Shown: positions 1-6,530, counted from the stretch's first letter. The stretch: 11,016 bases of DNA from Pseudomonadales bacterium (GCA_022448765.1 JAKUTI010000076.1:1-11016), one strand, 5' to 3'. The notes: a model not told the origin generated them from the sequence alone. Made by a program: numbers and translations.

Positions 1-303
1 ATGTTGCTTATGGGCGAGCCGATTGATGCGGAAAGAGCGCTTAATGTAGGCCTCATAACGCGGATCGTCGAAAAGAGCGAATTATTACCGGAGGCTCGGC
101 GTATGGCCCACCACTTGGCCGAGTTCGCTCCCTTTGTACCTAGAACGATGAAAGCGATGGTCAACTTTGGCATGGAAGCTAGTACAGCTGCGGCCCTTAT
201 GCTTGAAAAGTACGCGCAAGGCGCGTTGGTTCAGACGGAGGACAAACAAGAAGGTATCGCGGCTTTTCTGGAGAAACGGAAACCGTCGTTTAAGGGGCGA
301 TAA
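1..303 (+). CDS. Enoyl-CoA hydratase/isomerase family protein, C-terminal part (5' end outside window)
   Basis: The 100 residues match the C-terminal third of crotonase-fold enoyl-CoA hydratases/isomerases. The segment GEPIDAERALNVGLITRIVE (residues 5-24) is the usual strand-turn after the active site. The tail, with EGIAAFLEKRKP and a final GR, is the typical end of the family. Members are about 260 residues, so roughly 160 residues, including the oxyanion-hole loops and any catalytic Glu, lie upstream of base 1. The ATG at base 1 is therefore an internal methionine. The reaction would be hydration of a trans-2-enoyl-CoA or a double-bond shift in the cytoplasm, but hydratase, isomerase and hydrolase members cannot be told apart from this part. 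It is followed by 115 bases and then two MaoC genes on the same strand, which fits an acyl-CoA degradation set. Confidence 0.85.
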   Translation: MLLMGEPIDAERALNVGLITRIVEKSELLPEARRMAHHLAEFAPFVPRTMKAMVNFGMEASTAAALMLEKYAQGALVQTEDKQEGIAAFLEKRKPSFKGR

Positions 304-409
304 GTTCCAATTTAGTCGGTTGTATTTTCGGCCTTAATGGGACAGTTGCCGTTCGCTTCCGCAATCTTGCTTTGCTAAGTTAGGTTTTTAGGTCAGATCA
401 GTTCAATAA

Positions 410-415
410 GGGGGA
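410..415 (+). promoter_or_regulatory. Shine-Dalgarno site of the first MaoC gene
   Basis: The run GGGGGA lies 3 bases before the ATG at 419. It is close to the start but is the only purine-rich site nearby, and it supports this ATG. The rest of the gap from 304 to 418 shows no clear promoter or terminator. Confidence 0.5.
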
Positions 416-418
416 ACT

Positions 419-934
419 ATGGCGGTTGGAAGTTTTCCCATCGAAGCGAGCCACATCATGATGTTTGCCCGCGCGATTGGGGATGGCAATCAAATTTATT
501 ACGACCAGGACTATGCCGCTGAAGCGGAAACGGGAGGCATCATTGCGCCGCCAACCTTCGTCCAAGCCAGCGCGCAGTTTGATCCAGACTATGGCTTACG
601 GCCTAAGATTGGCGGTGACGGTTGGTTTGGATCGGGCGGTAAGCCCACTGGGGTAAAACCCCGGGATGGCGACGGCGAGGCAAGTGGGGGCTCCGGGGGT
701 GGCGGTGGCGGTCTGCACGCTGAACAGCGGTACATCTACCATCGGCATCCCAAAGTAGGTGACGTGCTAACCGCGACCAACAAACCCGGGAAAAGCTGGG
801 AAAAGGAAGGAAAACGCTCGGGCAAATTGGTGTTCAGTGAATCGATCACGGAATACCGGGACCAGGATGGCGAATTAGTCGTGACAGCGATAGGTACGGG
901 GGTTCGAACCGAACGACCCGTTGACCAAGAATAG
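419..934 (+). CDS. MaoC-family dehydratase, FAS1-like/HadA-type subunit
   Basis: This 171-residue hot-dog-fold protein resembles the N-terminal MaoC-like domain of the FAS1-dehydratase/HadA type. Visible family marks are IGDGNQIYYD (residues 20-29), GGIIAPPTFVQ (39-49), GLHAEQ (98-103) and GKSWEKEGKRSGKL (124-137). In catalytic hydratase-2 proteins the first motif is D-x-N-P-x-H. Here Asp22 and Asn24 are kept but the His position holds Tyr27, as expected for the non-catalytic, substrate-shaping partner of a heterodimer. The catalytic partner is probably the next gene, 9 bases downstream. A glycine-rich stretch at residues 83-98 lies where relatives have a shorter loop. The likely role is R-specific hydration or dehydration of acyl-CoA intermediates. 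A steroid, fatty-acid or other acyl substrate cannot be chosen from sequence alone. Confidence 0.85.
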   Translation: MAVGSFPIEASHIMMFARAIGDGNQIYYDQDYAAEAETGGIIAPPTFVQASAQFDPDYGLRPKIGGDGWFGSGGKPTGVKPRDGDGEASGGSGGGGGGLHAEQRYIYHRHPKVGDVLTATNKPGKSWEKEGKRSGKLVFSESITEYRDQDGELVVTAIGTGVRTERPVDQE

Positions 935-943
935 GGGGGACTC

Positions 944-1354
944 ATGGCACTAAAAGCGAGCGAATTGAAGGTCGGTGATACGTACACGGAACGCGTCGTT
1001 GAGGACCTAAAAAGAACGCAAGTGGTGATGTATGCAGGGGCTTCGGGTGATTACAATCCAGTGCATACAGACGAATTGTTTACGACCGAGGTCGCTGGTT
1101 ACCCTGGCGTTTTTGCGCACGGGATGCTGACTATGGGCATGACGGGCCGGATGTTGACCAATTACGTTGGCGATGGACGCTTAACGGAATTTGGGGTGCG
1201 TTTCACCAATCAGGTCTTTCCCGGCGATACGCTGGATTCAACTGCAACCGTGACGGCCATTAGTGAAGGTCTTGTAGAAATCAATGTGTCGACTATCAAT
1301 CAAGAAGGGATTGAAGTCGCGAAAGGTTCAGCCCAAGCACGAATTGACGATTGA
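944..1354 (+). CDS. MaoC/HadB-type R-specific enoyl-CoA hydratase subunit
   Basis: This 136-residue single hot-dog domain carries the complete hydratase-2 motif. Asp36, Asn38, Pro39 and His41 sit in YAGASGDYNPVH (residues 30-41), followed by GVFAHGMLTMG (54-64). Asp36 and His41 are the expected catalytic pair for adding water to a trans-2-enoyl-CoA to give the (3R)-hydroxyacyl-CoA, or the reverse. Length and motifs resemble mycobacterial HadB. A ribosome-binding site of six or seven G bases ending in A (935-941) starts right after the stop of the upstream MaoC gene, which suggests translational coupling and a 1:1 heterodimer. The gene ends 27 bases before a hairpin that probably terminates the transcript. 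Function as a hydratase is well supported; the acyl substrate is unknown. Confidence 0.9.
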   Translation: MALKASELKVGDTYTERVVEDLKRTQVVMYAGASGDYNPVHTDELFTTEVAGYPGVFAHGMLTMGMTGRMLTNYVGDGRLTEFGVRFTNQVFPGDTLDSTATVTAISEGLVEINVSTINQEGIEVAKGSAQARIDD

Positions 1355-1380
1355 TCGATTCTTTTTAGTCGGCAGCAGAA

Positions 1381-1420
1381 ACGGGGAGCGCTCATGCGCT
1401 GCCCGTCTCCCCTTGTCTTT
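1381..1420. terminator. Hairpin terminator between convergent genes
   Basis: Bases 1381-1391 pair with 1396-1406 across a TCAT loop. The stem has 11 positions with one G-G mismatch and is very GC-rich. On the plus strand it is followed by a pyrimidine-rich stretch with several T bases up to 1420, so it could end the MaoC transcript. It lies between two convergent genes and may also slow transcription from the minus-strand SDR gene, although the minus-strand side has no immediate T run. Confidence 0.6.
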
Positions 1421-2141
1421 ACCACTCTTCGATCGATGTTCTTACGTCGACCTCGAAAGTCCATGCATTATGGGGCTGTTGGTAGAGGTATTCGAAAGCA
1501 TCCACGATGCCGCTGATACTTATCATTCCGGCGTCACCGAGCTTTTCCGCGTATTCCGGAAAGGCCGAACGAATTTTCTCGCCGCCGATCGGGCCGTCGA
1601 CGACCACGTGGCCGACGTGTATTCCGTCAGGCCCGTATTCCTTGGCCATCGCTTGGGCGAGGATTCGGAGCGCGGATTTGCCCGAGTTAAATGCGCCGAA
1701 GCCTGGACGGCCGCGCATGGAAGCACTTGCACCGGTGAATAAAAGGGTTCCGCCAGAGCCTTGCATCCGTCGTAATGTCTCTCGACCGAAAAGGAATCCA
1801 CCGAAACAGAGAACACGCCAGCTCCTCTCGAAGTAATCGGCATCCATCTCGATGATACGGCCAGGCGTATTGTTACCGGCATTGTAGATTGCAAGCGTCA
1901 GATCACCCGTTTTGGCGTCAACGGTTTCAAGCAAGTTGACGATGGATGACTCGTTGGTTGCGTCGGTAACCACAGCGGTGGCCTGCCCACCATTTCCTTC
2001 GATAACGCTTGCTAACTCGTCGAGGGATGCTTGGGTGCGACCGGCAATAAAAACGTGGTGGCCGCTCGCGGCAAATCGAACTGCCAGTTGGCCACCCAGT
2101 CCATCCACGGGACCGACGCCGAGAACAATGGCTTTATTCAT
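1419..2141 (-). CDS. Short-chain dehydrogenase/reductase-like protein with Phe in place of the catalytic Tyr
   Basis: This 240-residue Rossmann-fold protein has an SDR layout. A glycine-rich cofactor loop GVGPVDGLGG (residues 8-17) ends strand 1, Arg35 sits after strand 2 where NADPH-preferring enzymes often carry a basic residue, Asp60 follows strand 3, and NAG is at 87-89. The active-site region reads TGASAS (136-141) and then AFNSGK (150-155). Lys155 is kept, but the YxxxK tyrosine is Phe151. Some SDR-like subfamilies share this change, so normal alcohol/ketone oxidoreduction is doubtful. It may be an atypical oxidoreductase or a binding protein. An ATG with an upstream GAGGAG site supports the start. 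It follows the esterase gene by 17 bases on the same strand, so the two are probably co-transcribed. Confidence 0.85.
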   Translation of the reverse strand: MNKAIVLGVGPVDGLGGQLAVRFAASGHHVFIAGRTQASLDELASVIEGNGGQATAVVTDATNESSIVNLLETVDAKTGDLTLAIYNAGNNTPGRIIEMDADYFERSWRVLCFGGFLFGRETLRRMQGSGGTLLFTGASASMRGRPGFGAFNSGKSALRILAQAMAKEYGPDGIHVGHVVVDGPIGGEKIRSAFPEYAEKLGDAGMISISGIVDAFEYLYQQPHNAWTFEVDVRTSIEEW

Positions 2142-2149
2142 CAGGGGAA

Positions 2150-2155
2150 CTCCTC
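2150..2155 (-). promoter_or_regulatory. Shine-Dalgarno site of the SDR gene
   Basis: GAGGAG on the minus strand lies 8 bases before the ATG at 2141. It falls inside the 17-base gap after the esterase stop codon, which fits coupled translation of the two genes. Confidence 0.6.
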
Positions 2156-2158
2156 AGA

Positions 2159-3091
2159 TCAGTTGAGAGCGGACTCTAGGGCTTCACAAGCCTTTTGCAT
2201 TGCTGGTCGTGTTGCTGAAATGGTCTGTGTTTGGGCGAAAAAACCGTGAATGAACCCGTCGAATCGGATCGTTTCGACGATTACGCCGGCATCTGCAAGG
2301 CGCGCCCCGTAGGCCTCACCCTCGTCGCGCAGAGGATCGTATTCGGCTGTCATGATCATGGCGGGAGGGAGACCCGAGAGGTCTTTGGCCAGAAGTGGCG
2401 AAGCGCGTGGATCCAGGCGTTGTTCGGCATCGGCGTAGTGCTCCCAAAACCATTGCATCGAGTCTAACGTCAACATGTAGCCGTCGGCGTTGGCAATATA
2501 GGATTCAGTATCAAAGCGGCTTCCATCCGTGGCTGGATAGACGAGTAGCTGGAATCGAAGGTCCGGGCCAGCTTCTTTCGCCATTTGTGCGACCACGGCT
2601 GATAGGTTGCCCCCGGCACTGTCGCCTGCAACCGCAAGACGAGTTGGGTCGCCGTCGAAATGTTGGGCGTTGGTGTAAGCCCATTTTAATGCGGCAAAAC
2701 AATCGTCCGCGGCGGCAGGAAATCTATGCTCCGGAGCCAGACGGTAATCGACAGAGATTACGATTGTCTGTGTTCCACGGCAGACTTCTCGACTTTGTAC
2801 GTCCGCCGTTACCAAATCCCCAATGACCCAACCGCCACCATGAAACATCAGTACGATGGGAAAGGGGCCTTTGCCTTTTGGCGTGTAAATTCGGATTGAA
2901 ATATCACCAGCAGGACCTGGGATTTTTTTATCATGAACGCTTCCGACTACCAGCGATGGATTTTCCGGCTGCATCATTCGGTACATTTCTCGGCCCTGTT
3001 CAACGGGCATTTCCGACAACGATGGTCCGCCAATGTCGGCCATCTGTTTTAGTAGCAACTCATACTCCGGGTGCAGAGGCATGGTGGACAT
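2159..3091 (-). CDS. Alpha/beta hydrolase, hormone-sensitive-lipase (HSL) family carboxylesterase
   Basis: This 310-residue cytoplasmic esterase has no signal peptide. It carries the HSL oxyanion motif HGGGW (residues 84-88), the nucleophile elbow GDSAGG with Ser158, the acid Asp252 in EYDPLRDEG, and the base His282 in FIHGFF. DYRLAPEH (115-122) is also typical of the family, and length and motif spacing are normal. It should hydrolyse short- to medium-chain esters; the natural substrate is not visible. Two starts are possible. The ATG at 3091 gives 310 residues with a GGAAAG site 7 bases upstream. The ATG at 3082 gives 307 residues with a better-placed GAAGGA site about 8 bases upstream. It is transcribed away from clpP across an 81-base gap and leads directly into the SDR gene. 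Confidence 0.92.
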   Translation of the reverse strand: MSTMPLHPEYELLLKQMADIGGPSLSEMPVEQGREMYRMMQPENPSLVVGSVHDKKIPGPAGDISIRIYTPKGKGPFPIVLMFHGGGWVIGDLVTADVQSREVCRGTQTIVISVDYRLAPEHRFPAAADDCFAALKWAYTNAQHFDGDPTRLAVAGDSAGGNLSAVVAQMAKEAGPDLRFQLLVYPATDGSRFDTESYIANADGYMLTLDSMQWFWEHYADAEQRLDPRASPLLAKDLSGLPPAMIMTAEYDPLRDEGEAYGARLADAGVIVETIRFDGFIHGFFAQTQTISATRPAMQKACEALESALN

Positions 3092-3172
3092 CCTTCATCT
3101 TTCCGTAAGAAGAAGCATAACCTTGTCCAGCGGAAATTCGGTAACATGGCGGCCCCCCGAAGGAGGCTTGTG
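3092..3172. promoter_or_regulatory. Divergent intergenic region between the esterase and clpP genes
   Basis: These 81 bases must hold the promoters for two divergent units. On the minus strand TGGACA (3124-3129) is one base away from the -35 consensus, but no good -10 follows at the right distance. On the plus strand no convincing -35/-10 pair is visible. The promoter assignment is by position only. Confidence 0.35.
3161..3166 (+). promoter_or_regulatory. Shine-Dalgarno site that fixes the clpP start
   Basis: A perfect AGGAGG lies 6 bases before the ATG at 3173. It decides in favour of this start over the in-frame ATG at 3146 and GTG at 3071, neither of which has such a site. Confidence 0.8.
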
Positions 3173-3769
3173 ATGAGCGTATTTGGTCTGGACGACGTTG
3201 AAGAAGCTGCTGAGGCAGCGAAGAAATTCGCATTTCTCGAAAACACGTTGTTTAAGAGTCGGACGTTGACGATTTTCGGGGAAATTAACAAAGACGTCGC
3301 TCAGCGAACTGCCGAAAAACTTTTGGCTCTTTCTTACGAGAGCGATGAACCGATCACCCTCTACATTGGTTCTCCAGGAGGACACGTAGAGTCCGGCGAC
3401 ACAATTTTTGACATGATCCGGTTCGTTGAACCCACGGTGCGAACGGTCGGTACGGGTTGGGTGGGGAGTATCGCGACACACATTTACTTGGCGACGGAAC
3501 GAGAGAACCGATTTGCTTTGCCGAATACTCGATTCCTAATACACCAGCCGGCGGGCGGAACGGGTGGGGATGCGTCCGATATCGAAATTCAGGCACGAGA
3601 AATCCTTAAAACACGCGAACGAATCAACCAGATTATCGCCGAGCAAACGGGTCAGTCACTCGAGCGTGTTACTCAGGATACCGACCGGGATTACTGGATG
3701 AGCGTCGAAGAATCCCTGGAGTATGGCCTCGTAGGAACGATCATCAAGTCGGTTAGTGAACTGCCCTAG
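3173..3769 (+). CDS. ClpP-like ATP-dependent protease proteolytic subunit (second-type ClpP)
   Basis: This 198-residue S14 serine peptidase has its complete catalytic triad. Ser99 is in GWVGS, His124 in LIHQPAGG, and Asp173 in DRDYWMS, all aligned with E. coli ClpP Ser, His and Asp. SPGGHVESGDTI (67-78) and DIEIQAREI (136-144) are further family signatures. The wording GTGWV and the DTDRDYWMS segment resemble the additional ClpP paralogues common in proteobacteria rather than the main ClpP. No clpX, clpA or tig gene is next to it, so any unfoldase partner is encoded elsewhere. Residues after the nucleophile (SIATHIYLA) differ from the usual SAGALIY or SMGA. A perfect ribosome site supports the start at 3173. 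The hydrolase gene 6 bases downstream is probably co-transcribed. Confidence 0.92.
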   Translation: MSVFGLDDVEEAAEAAKKFAFLENTLFKSRTLTIFGEINKDVAQRTAEKLLALSYESDEPITLYIGSPGGHVESGDTIFDMIRFVEPTVRTVGTGWVGSIATHIYLATERENRFALPNTRFLIHQPAGGTGGDASDIEIQAREILKTRERINQIIAEQTGQSLERVTQDTDRDYWMSVEESLEYGLVGTIIKSVSELP

Positions 3770-3775
3770 GCCCCA

Positions 3776-4429
3776 TTGACTCGGCTTACGCTTAGCGTCG
3801 GGGATAGGCGCGTCAGCGGGATGTACAGCCAAGCAGCCGAGCCGATCGCGACACTGGTGTTCGCGCATGGTGCTGGGGGCGATATGCACCATCGGACCAT
3901 GGCGTCCATTTCCAAGGCGTTGCTGGGGATGGGTATTGCTACGTTGCGTTTCAATTTTCCCTTCAAGGAAGACGGTCGTGCTCGCGTCGATTCGCAAGCG
4001 GTATCCACATCAGCAGTCAAGGCGGCAGTCGAATTCTGCATCGCCAATTATCGAGGGCCATTGTTCCTGGGCGGGCACAGCTTCGGTGGTCGCATGGCTT
4101 CCCACGCGGTCATTGACCACGAATTGGATGTTGATGGGATGATCTTTTGTTCGTTTCCGCTCCATCCGCGAGGCAAGCCGAGTACCGCGCGGGCTGGGCA
4201 CCTCGCCGCGATTCGCCCGCCCATGTTGTTCTTGTCGGGGACGCGTGATGCGCTTGCTGAGCCCGAATTGTTGGGCCAGACCGTGCGCGCCGCTGGGGCG
4301 AAGCTGCAATGGCTCGAAACGGCTGATCACGGGTACGGCGTCCTCAAACGGACTCGCCGACGTCAGGACGATGTCTTTGATGAGATGGCAGGCTATGTAA
4401 GAGATTTCGTCGTCTCAGTGACGTCGTGA
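3776..4429 (+). CDS. Small alpha/beta hydrolase of the KANL3/Tex30-like type
   Basis: This 217-residue protein belongs to the compact alpha/beta-hydrolase group annotated as KANL3/Tex30 or dienelactone-hydrolase-like. The marks are AHGAGGDMHH (residues 30-39) at the oxyanion strand, GHSFGGR with nucleophile Ser102 (100-106), Asp158 in SGTRDAL, and His185 in ADHGYG. The triad looks intact, but substrates of this group are poorly known. The start chosen is a TTG at 3776, because the first beta strand (LTLSVGDRRVSG) is expected in the family. The first in-frame ATG, at 3821, would remove it. No clear Shine-Dalgarno site precedes the TTG, which lies 6 bases after the clpP stop, so translation is probably coupled to clpP. 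Confidence 0.82.
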   Translation: MTRLTLSVGDRRVSGMYSQAAEPIATLVFAHGAGGDMHHRTMASISKALLGMGIATLRFNFPFKEDGRARVDSQAVSTSAVKAAVEFCIANYRGPLFLGGHSFGGRMASHAVIDHELDVDGMIFCSFPLHPRGKPSTARAGHLAAIRPPMLFLSGTRDALAEPELLGQTVRAAGAKLQWLETADHGYGVLKRTRRRQDDVFDEMAGYVRDFVVSVTS

Positions 4430-4491
4430 CGACTCGTTTCGTTCTGCTGGAAGATTTTTAGTCTGGCTTTCCCTTCAACGTTGATCCTGAA

Positions 4492-4497
4492 CATAAT
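4492..4497 (+). promoter_or_regulatory. Possible -10 element placing transcription start at the oxidoreductase start codon
   Basis: CATAAT is one base from the -10 consensus and ends 6 bases before the GTG start at 4504. No purine-rich ribosome site precedes that GTG. If this element is used, the transcript would begin at or next to the start codon and be leaderless. No convincing -35 element is visible, so this is tentative. Confidence 0.3.
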
Positions 4498-4503
4498 CAT
4501 GGC

Positions 4504-5622
4504 GTGACGGAACGAAAACACATTGTGGTTGTCGGTGCTGGCATTGCCGGCGTTTCACTGGCATCCGAACTTTCCCGCGACAACGACGTCACCATACTGG
4601 AAGCTGAGCTGCAACCGGGTTACCACAGCACCGGGCGTTCGGCAGCCGTCTTTGTCATTCCGTTTGTCAACGACGTGGTCCATCGCTTGTCCGTTTCAAG
4701 TGAAAGGTTTTTCGTGGAACCGCCTAAGGGGTTCGATCGTTTGAGCCAGCCATTGGCCAACGTGTTGGTTGCGAAAACTGAGGATGGGGATCAAGTCGAC
4801 GCTTTTCTGGACATGTGGTCACTACGTTGTCCATGGCTGAAACGGTTGACCGGCGCGGAGATTAGAGATGAAGTTCCCATTTTAAATAAGGAAATTGTTT
4901 GCGGTGCCCGCGACGAGCGCAGCCTCGCACTGGATGTTCACAACATTGTGGAGGGCCATAGACGCTGCCTTTTGGAGTGTGATGGCTCGGTCGAAACCCT
5001 CGCGCGAGTTGTCGAAATTGGCCGGGAGGCTGACGGCTGGCGTATTGTGCTCGATAATGGTCGAACGGTAAGTGGCGACGTGTTAGTAAATGCGGCAGGG
5101 GCATGGGCGGGAGAAATCGCCGAGTTGGCTGGTGCAGTCCAAGTATTTTTGCAACCCAAGAGGCGTACAGGAATCATCGTTGACCCAGGCGTTGACTCGT
5201 CGACCTGGCCTATGGTTCATCTCGCGAGTGGCGATTTGTATTTCAAACCTGACGCGACGATGTTGATGGTATCTCCTGCGGATGAAACCGATTGGATGCC
5301 TTGCGATGCGCAACCTGATGAATGGGATGTGGCGGTGGGTATGGATCGTTTGAACCGGAGCATCACGATCGACATTGAACGTCCAGCGCGAACGTGGGCT
5401 GGTCTTCGCTCGTTTGTCGCGGACAGGGCACCTTTGATCGGCTTTGACGCTCAAGTCCCGTCATTTTTTTGGTTAGCGGGATTTGGCGGGTTTGGTGTTC
5501 AGACGTCGCCGGCTTATAGTCGAATGGCGGCCGGGCTAATCAACGGCGAACCGTTGCCGGACGACTTGGAATCATTGCGAGAACTGGTCGCTCCGGATCG
5601 ACCAAATTTGAATAGGGATTAA
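4504..5622 (+). CDS. FAD-dependent amino-acid oxidoreductase, D-arginine dehydrogenase (DauA)-like
   Basis: This 372-residue DAO-fold flavoprotein has a dinucleotide-binding motif GAGIAG (residues 11-16), Glu33 ending strand 2 for the FAD ribose, and the DauA-type segment PGYHSTGRSAA (38-48). It also shares NAAGAW (196-201), LQPKRR (216-221), YFKPD (246-250) and TWAGLRSFVAD (297-307) with Pseudomonas aeruginosa DauA, as I recall that sequence. Carboxylate and active-site residues corresponding to DauA Arg222, Tyr249, Arg305 and Gln336 are kept. His48 and Tyr53 of DauA are Val49 and Phe54 here, and the Glu87 region is different, so the amino-acid side chain recognised is probably not arginine. 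An in-frame TAG at 4459, with no other start codon after it, leaves GTG 4504 as the only start. It is coupled to the FAH gene 2 bases downstream. Confidence 0.88.
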   Translation: MTERKHIVVVGAGIAGVSLASELSRDNDVTILEAELQPGYHSTGRSAAVFVIPFVNDVVHRLSVSSERFFVEPPKGFDRLSQPLANVLVAKTEDGDQVDAFLDMWSLRCPWLKRLTGAEIRDEVPILNKEIVCGARDERSLALDVHNIVEGHRRCLLECDGSVETLARVVEIGREADGWRIVLDNGRTVSGDVLVNAAGAWAGEIAELAGAVQVFLQPKRRTGIIVDPGVDSSTWPMVHLASGDLYFKPDATMLMVSPADETDWMPCDAQPDEWDVAVGMDRLNRSITIDIERPARTWAGLRSFVADRAPLIGFDAQVPSFFWLAGFGGFGVQTSPAYSRMAAGLINGEPLPDDLESLRELVAPDRPNLNRD

Positions 5623-5624
5623 AG

Positions 5625-6500
5625 ATGAAACTTGCGACCTTTACGCATGGAGGTGAAACCCGCATCGGGGTTGTTGTTGGTGAATTGGTTGTCGATTTGT
5701 CGAAGGCCGCGCCGGAACTTCCGACCAATATGCGAGATTTTCTAGTGGCGGGCGACCCCGCGATGGAGATGGCGAGGGAGGCACAAACGGCCAGCGAACA
5801 CGCGCTCGCCGTCGTTGATGTCGAACTTGGAGCGCCGGTCGCTAATCCTGGAAAAATACTAGCGATCGGACTTAATTATGCAGACCACATCGAAGAAACT
5901 GGTGCCGAAACACCAAAAGTGCAGATGTGGTTTAACAAACAAATCACGGCAACCAATGGGCCCTATGGCGACATCAATAAGCCCAGCGTCTCTGACCTAC
6001 TCGATTACGAAGGGGAGCTAGTCTTCGTCGTTGGTAAACGGGCGAAACATGTTCCGAGAGACCGGGCGCACGAAGTGATTGCGGGGTATTGCTGCGGTAA
6101 CGATGTCAGCGTTCGCGATTGGCAGAGGCGCTCGCAGACGATGCAAATAGGGAAGTCCTTTGATACGCATGCCCCGTTTGGACCGTGGATGGTCACGCCG
6201 GATGAGGTGGGCGACCCGCATGACTTAGGCCTGCGGACGTACGTGAACGGTGAAAAACGTCAGGACACCAATACGCAGCACATGGTATTTGACTGTTTTG
6301 ATCAGATAGCGCACCTAACCCAAGCCTTTACCCTTGAACCCGGTGACGTCATTTATACGGGTACGTCGAGTGGAGTAGCCGTGGCGCAGAACCCACCACC
6401 GTGGCTGGTTGTGGGCGATCTGGTCCGTATTGAAATCGAAAACATCGGCTATATCGAAAACAATGTCGTCATGGAGTCCGGGGATTCGATTCTCGAATAG
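5625..6500 (+). CDS. Fumarylacetoacetate hydrolase (FAH) family protein
   Basis: This 291-residue cytoplasmic enzyme has the usual two parts: a small N-terminal domain (about residues 1-70) and the FAH catalytic domain (about 75-285). Metal ligands are visible as Glu129 and Glu131 in DYEGELVFVVG and Asp160 in CGNDVSVRD. LAIGLNYADHIEE (79-91) holds the conserved His88. TGTSSGVA near residue 248 is the family's late glycine-rich loop. Known members cleave C-C bonds of diketo acids, decarboxylate oxaloacetate-type substrates or act on related 2-keto acids with Mg2+ or Mn2+; the sequence does not choose among them. The AGGGA site (5614-5618) overlaps the end of the oxidoreductase gene, whose stop is 2 bases upstream. 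The two are clearly one transcription unit, which suggests a keto-acid product is handed on. Confidence 0.92.
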   Translation: MKLATFTHGGETRIGVVVGELVVDLSKAAPELPTNMRDFLVAGDPAMEMAREAQTASEHALAVVDVELGAPVANPGKILAIGLNYADHIEETGAETPKVQMWFNKQITATNGPYGDINKPSVSDLLDYEGELVFVVGKRAKHVPRDRAHEVIAGYCCGNDVSVRDWQRRSQTMQIGKSFDTHAPFGPWMVTPDEVGDPHDLGLRTYVNGEKRQDTNTQHMVFDCFDQIAHLTQAFTLEPGDVIYTGTSSGVAVAQNPPPWLVVGDLVRIEIENIGYIENNVVMESGDSILE

Positions 6501-6530
6501 GCGGATAAAACGAATGGGATCTCGGATCGG

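Noticed and set aside
1..303. A complete 100-residue gene starting at base 1
   Set aside because: The protein begins in the middle of the crotonase fold. The ATG at the window edge is an internal methionine of a longer gene.
1523..1894. Sizeable open frames opposite or overlapping the SDR, esterase, clpP, oxidoreductase and M20 genes
   Set aside because: Each lies antiparallel or out of phase to a gene with clear family motifs, and their translations show no recognisable domain. They look like shadows of GC-rich codon use.
3071..3172. A longer ClpP with 34 extra N-terminal residues starting at GTG 3071, or 9 extra from ATG 3146
   Set aside because: The extra residues are basic and unlike ClpP N-termini, overlap the divergent esterase start, and lack a ribosome site. 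The perfect AGGAGG points to 3173.
4409..4433. Hairpin at the end of the small hydrolase gene as a terminator
   Set aside because: GTCGTC pairs with GACGAC but the 13-base loop has no further stable pairing and no T run follows directly. It is too weak to call.
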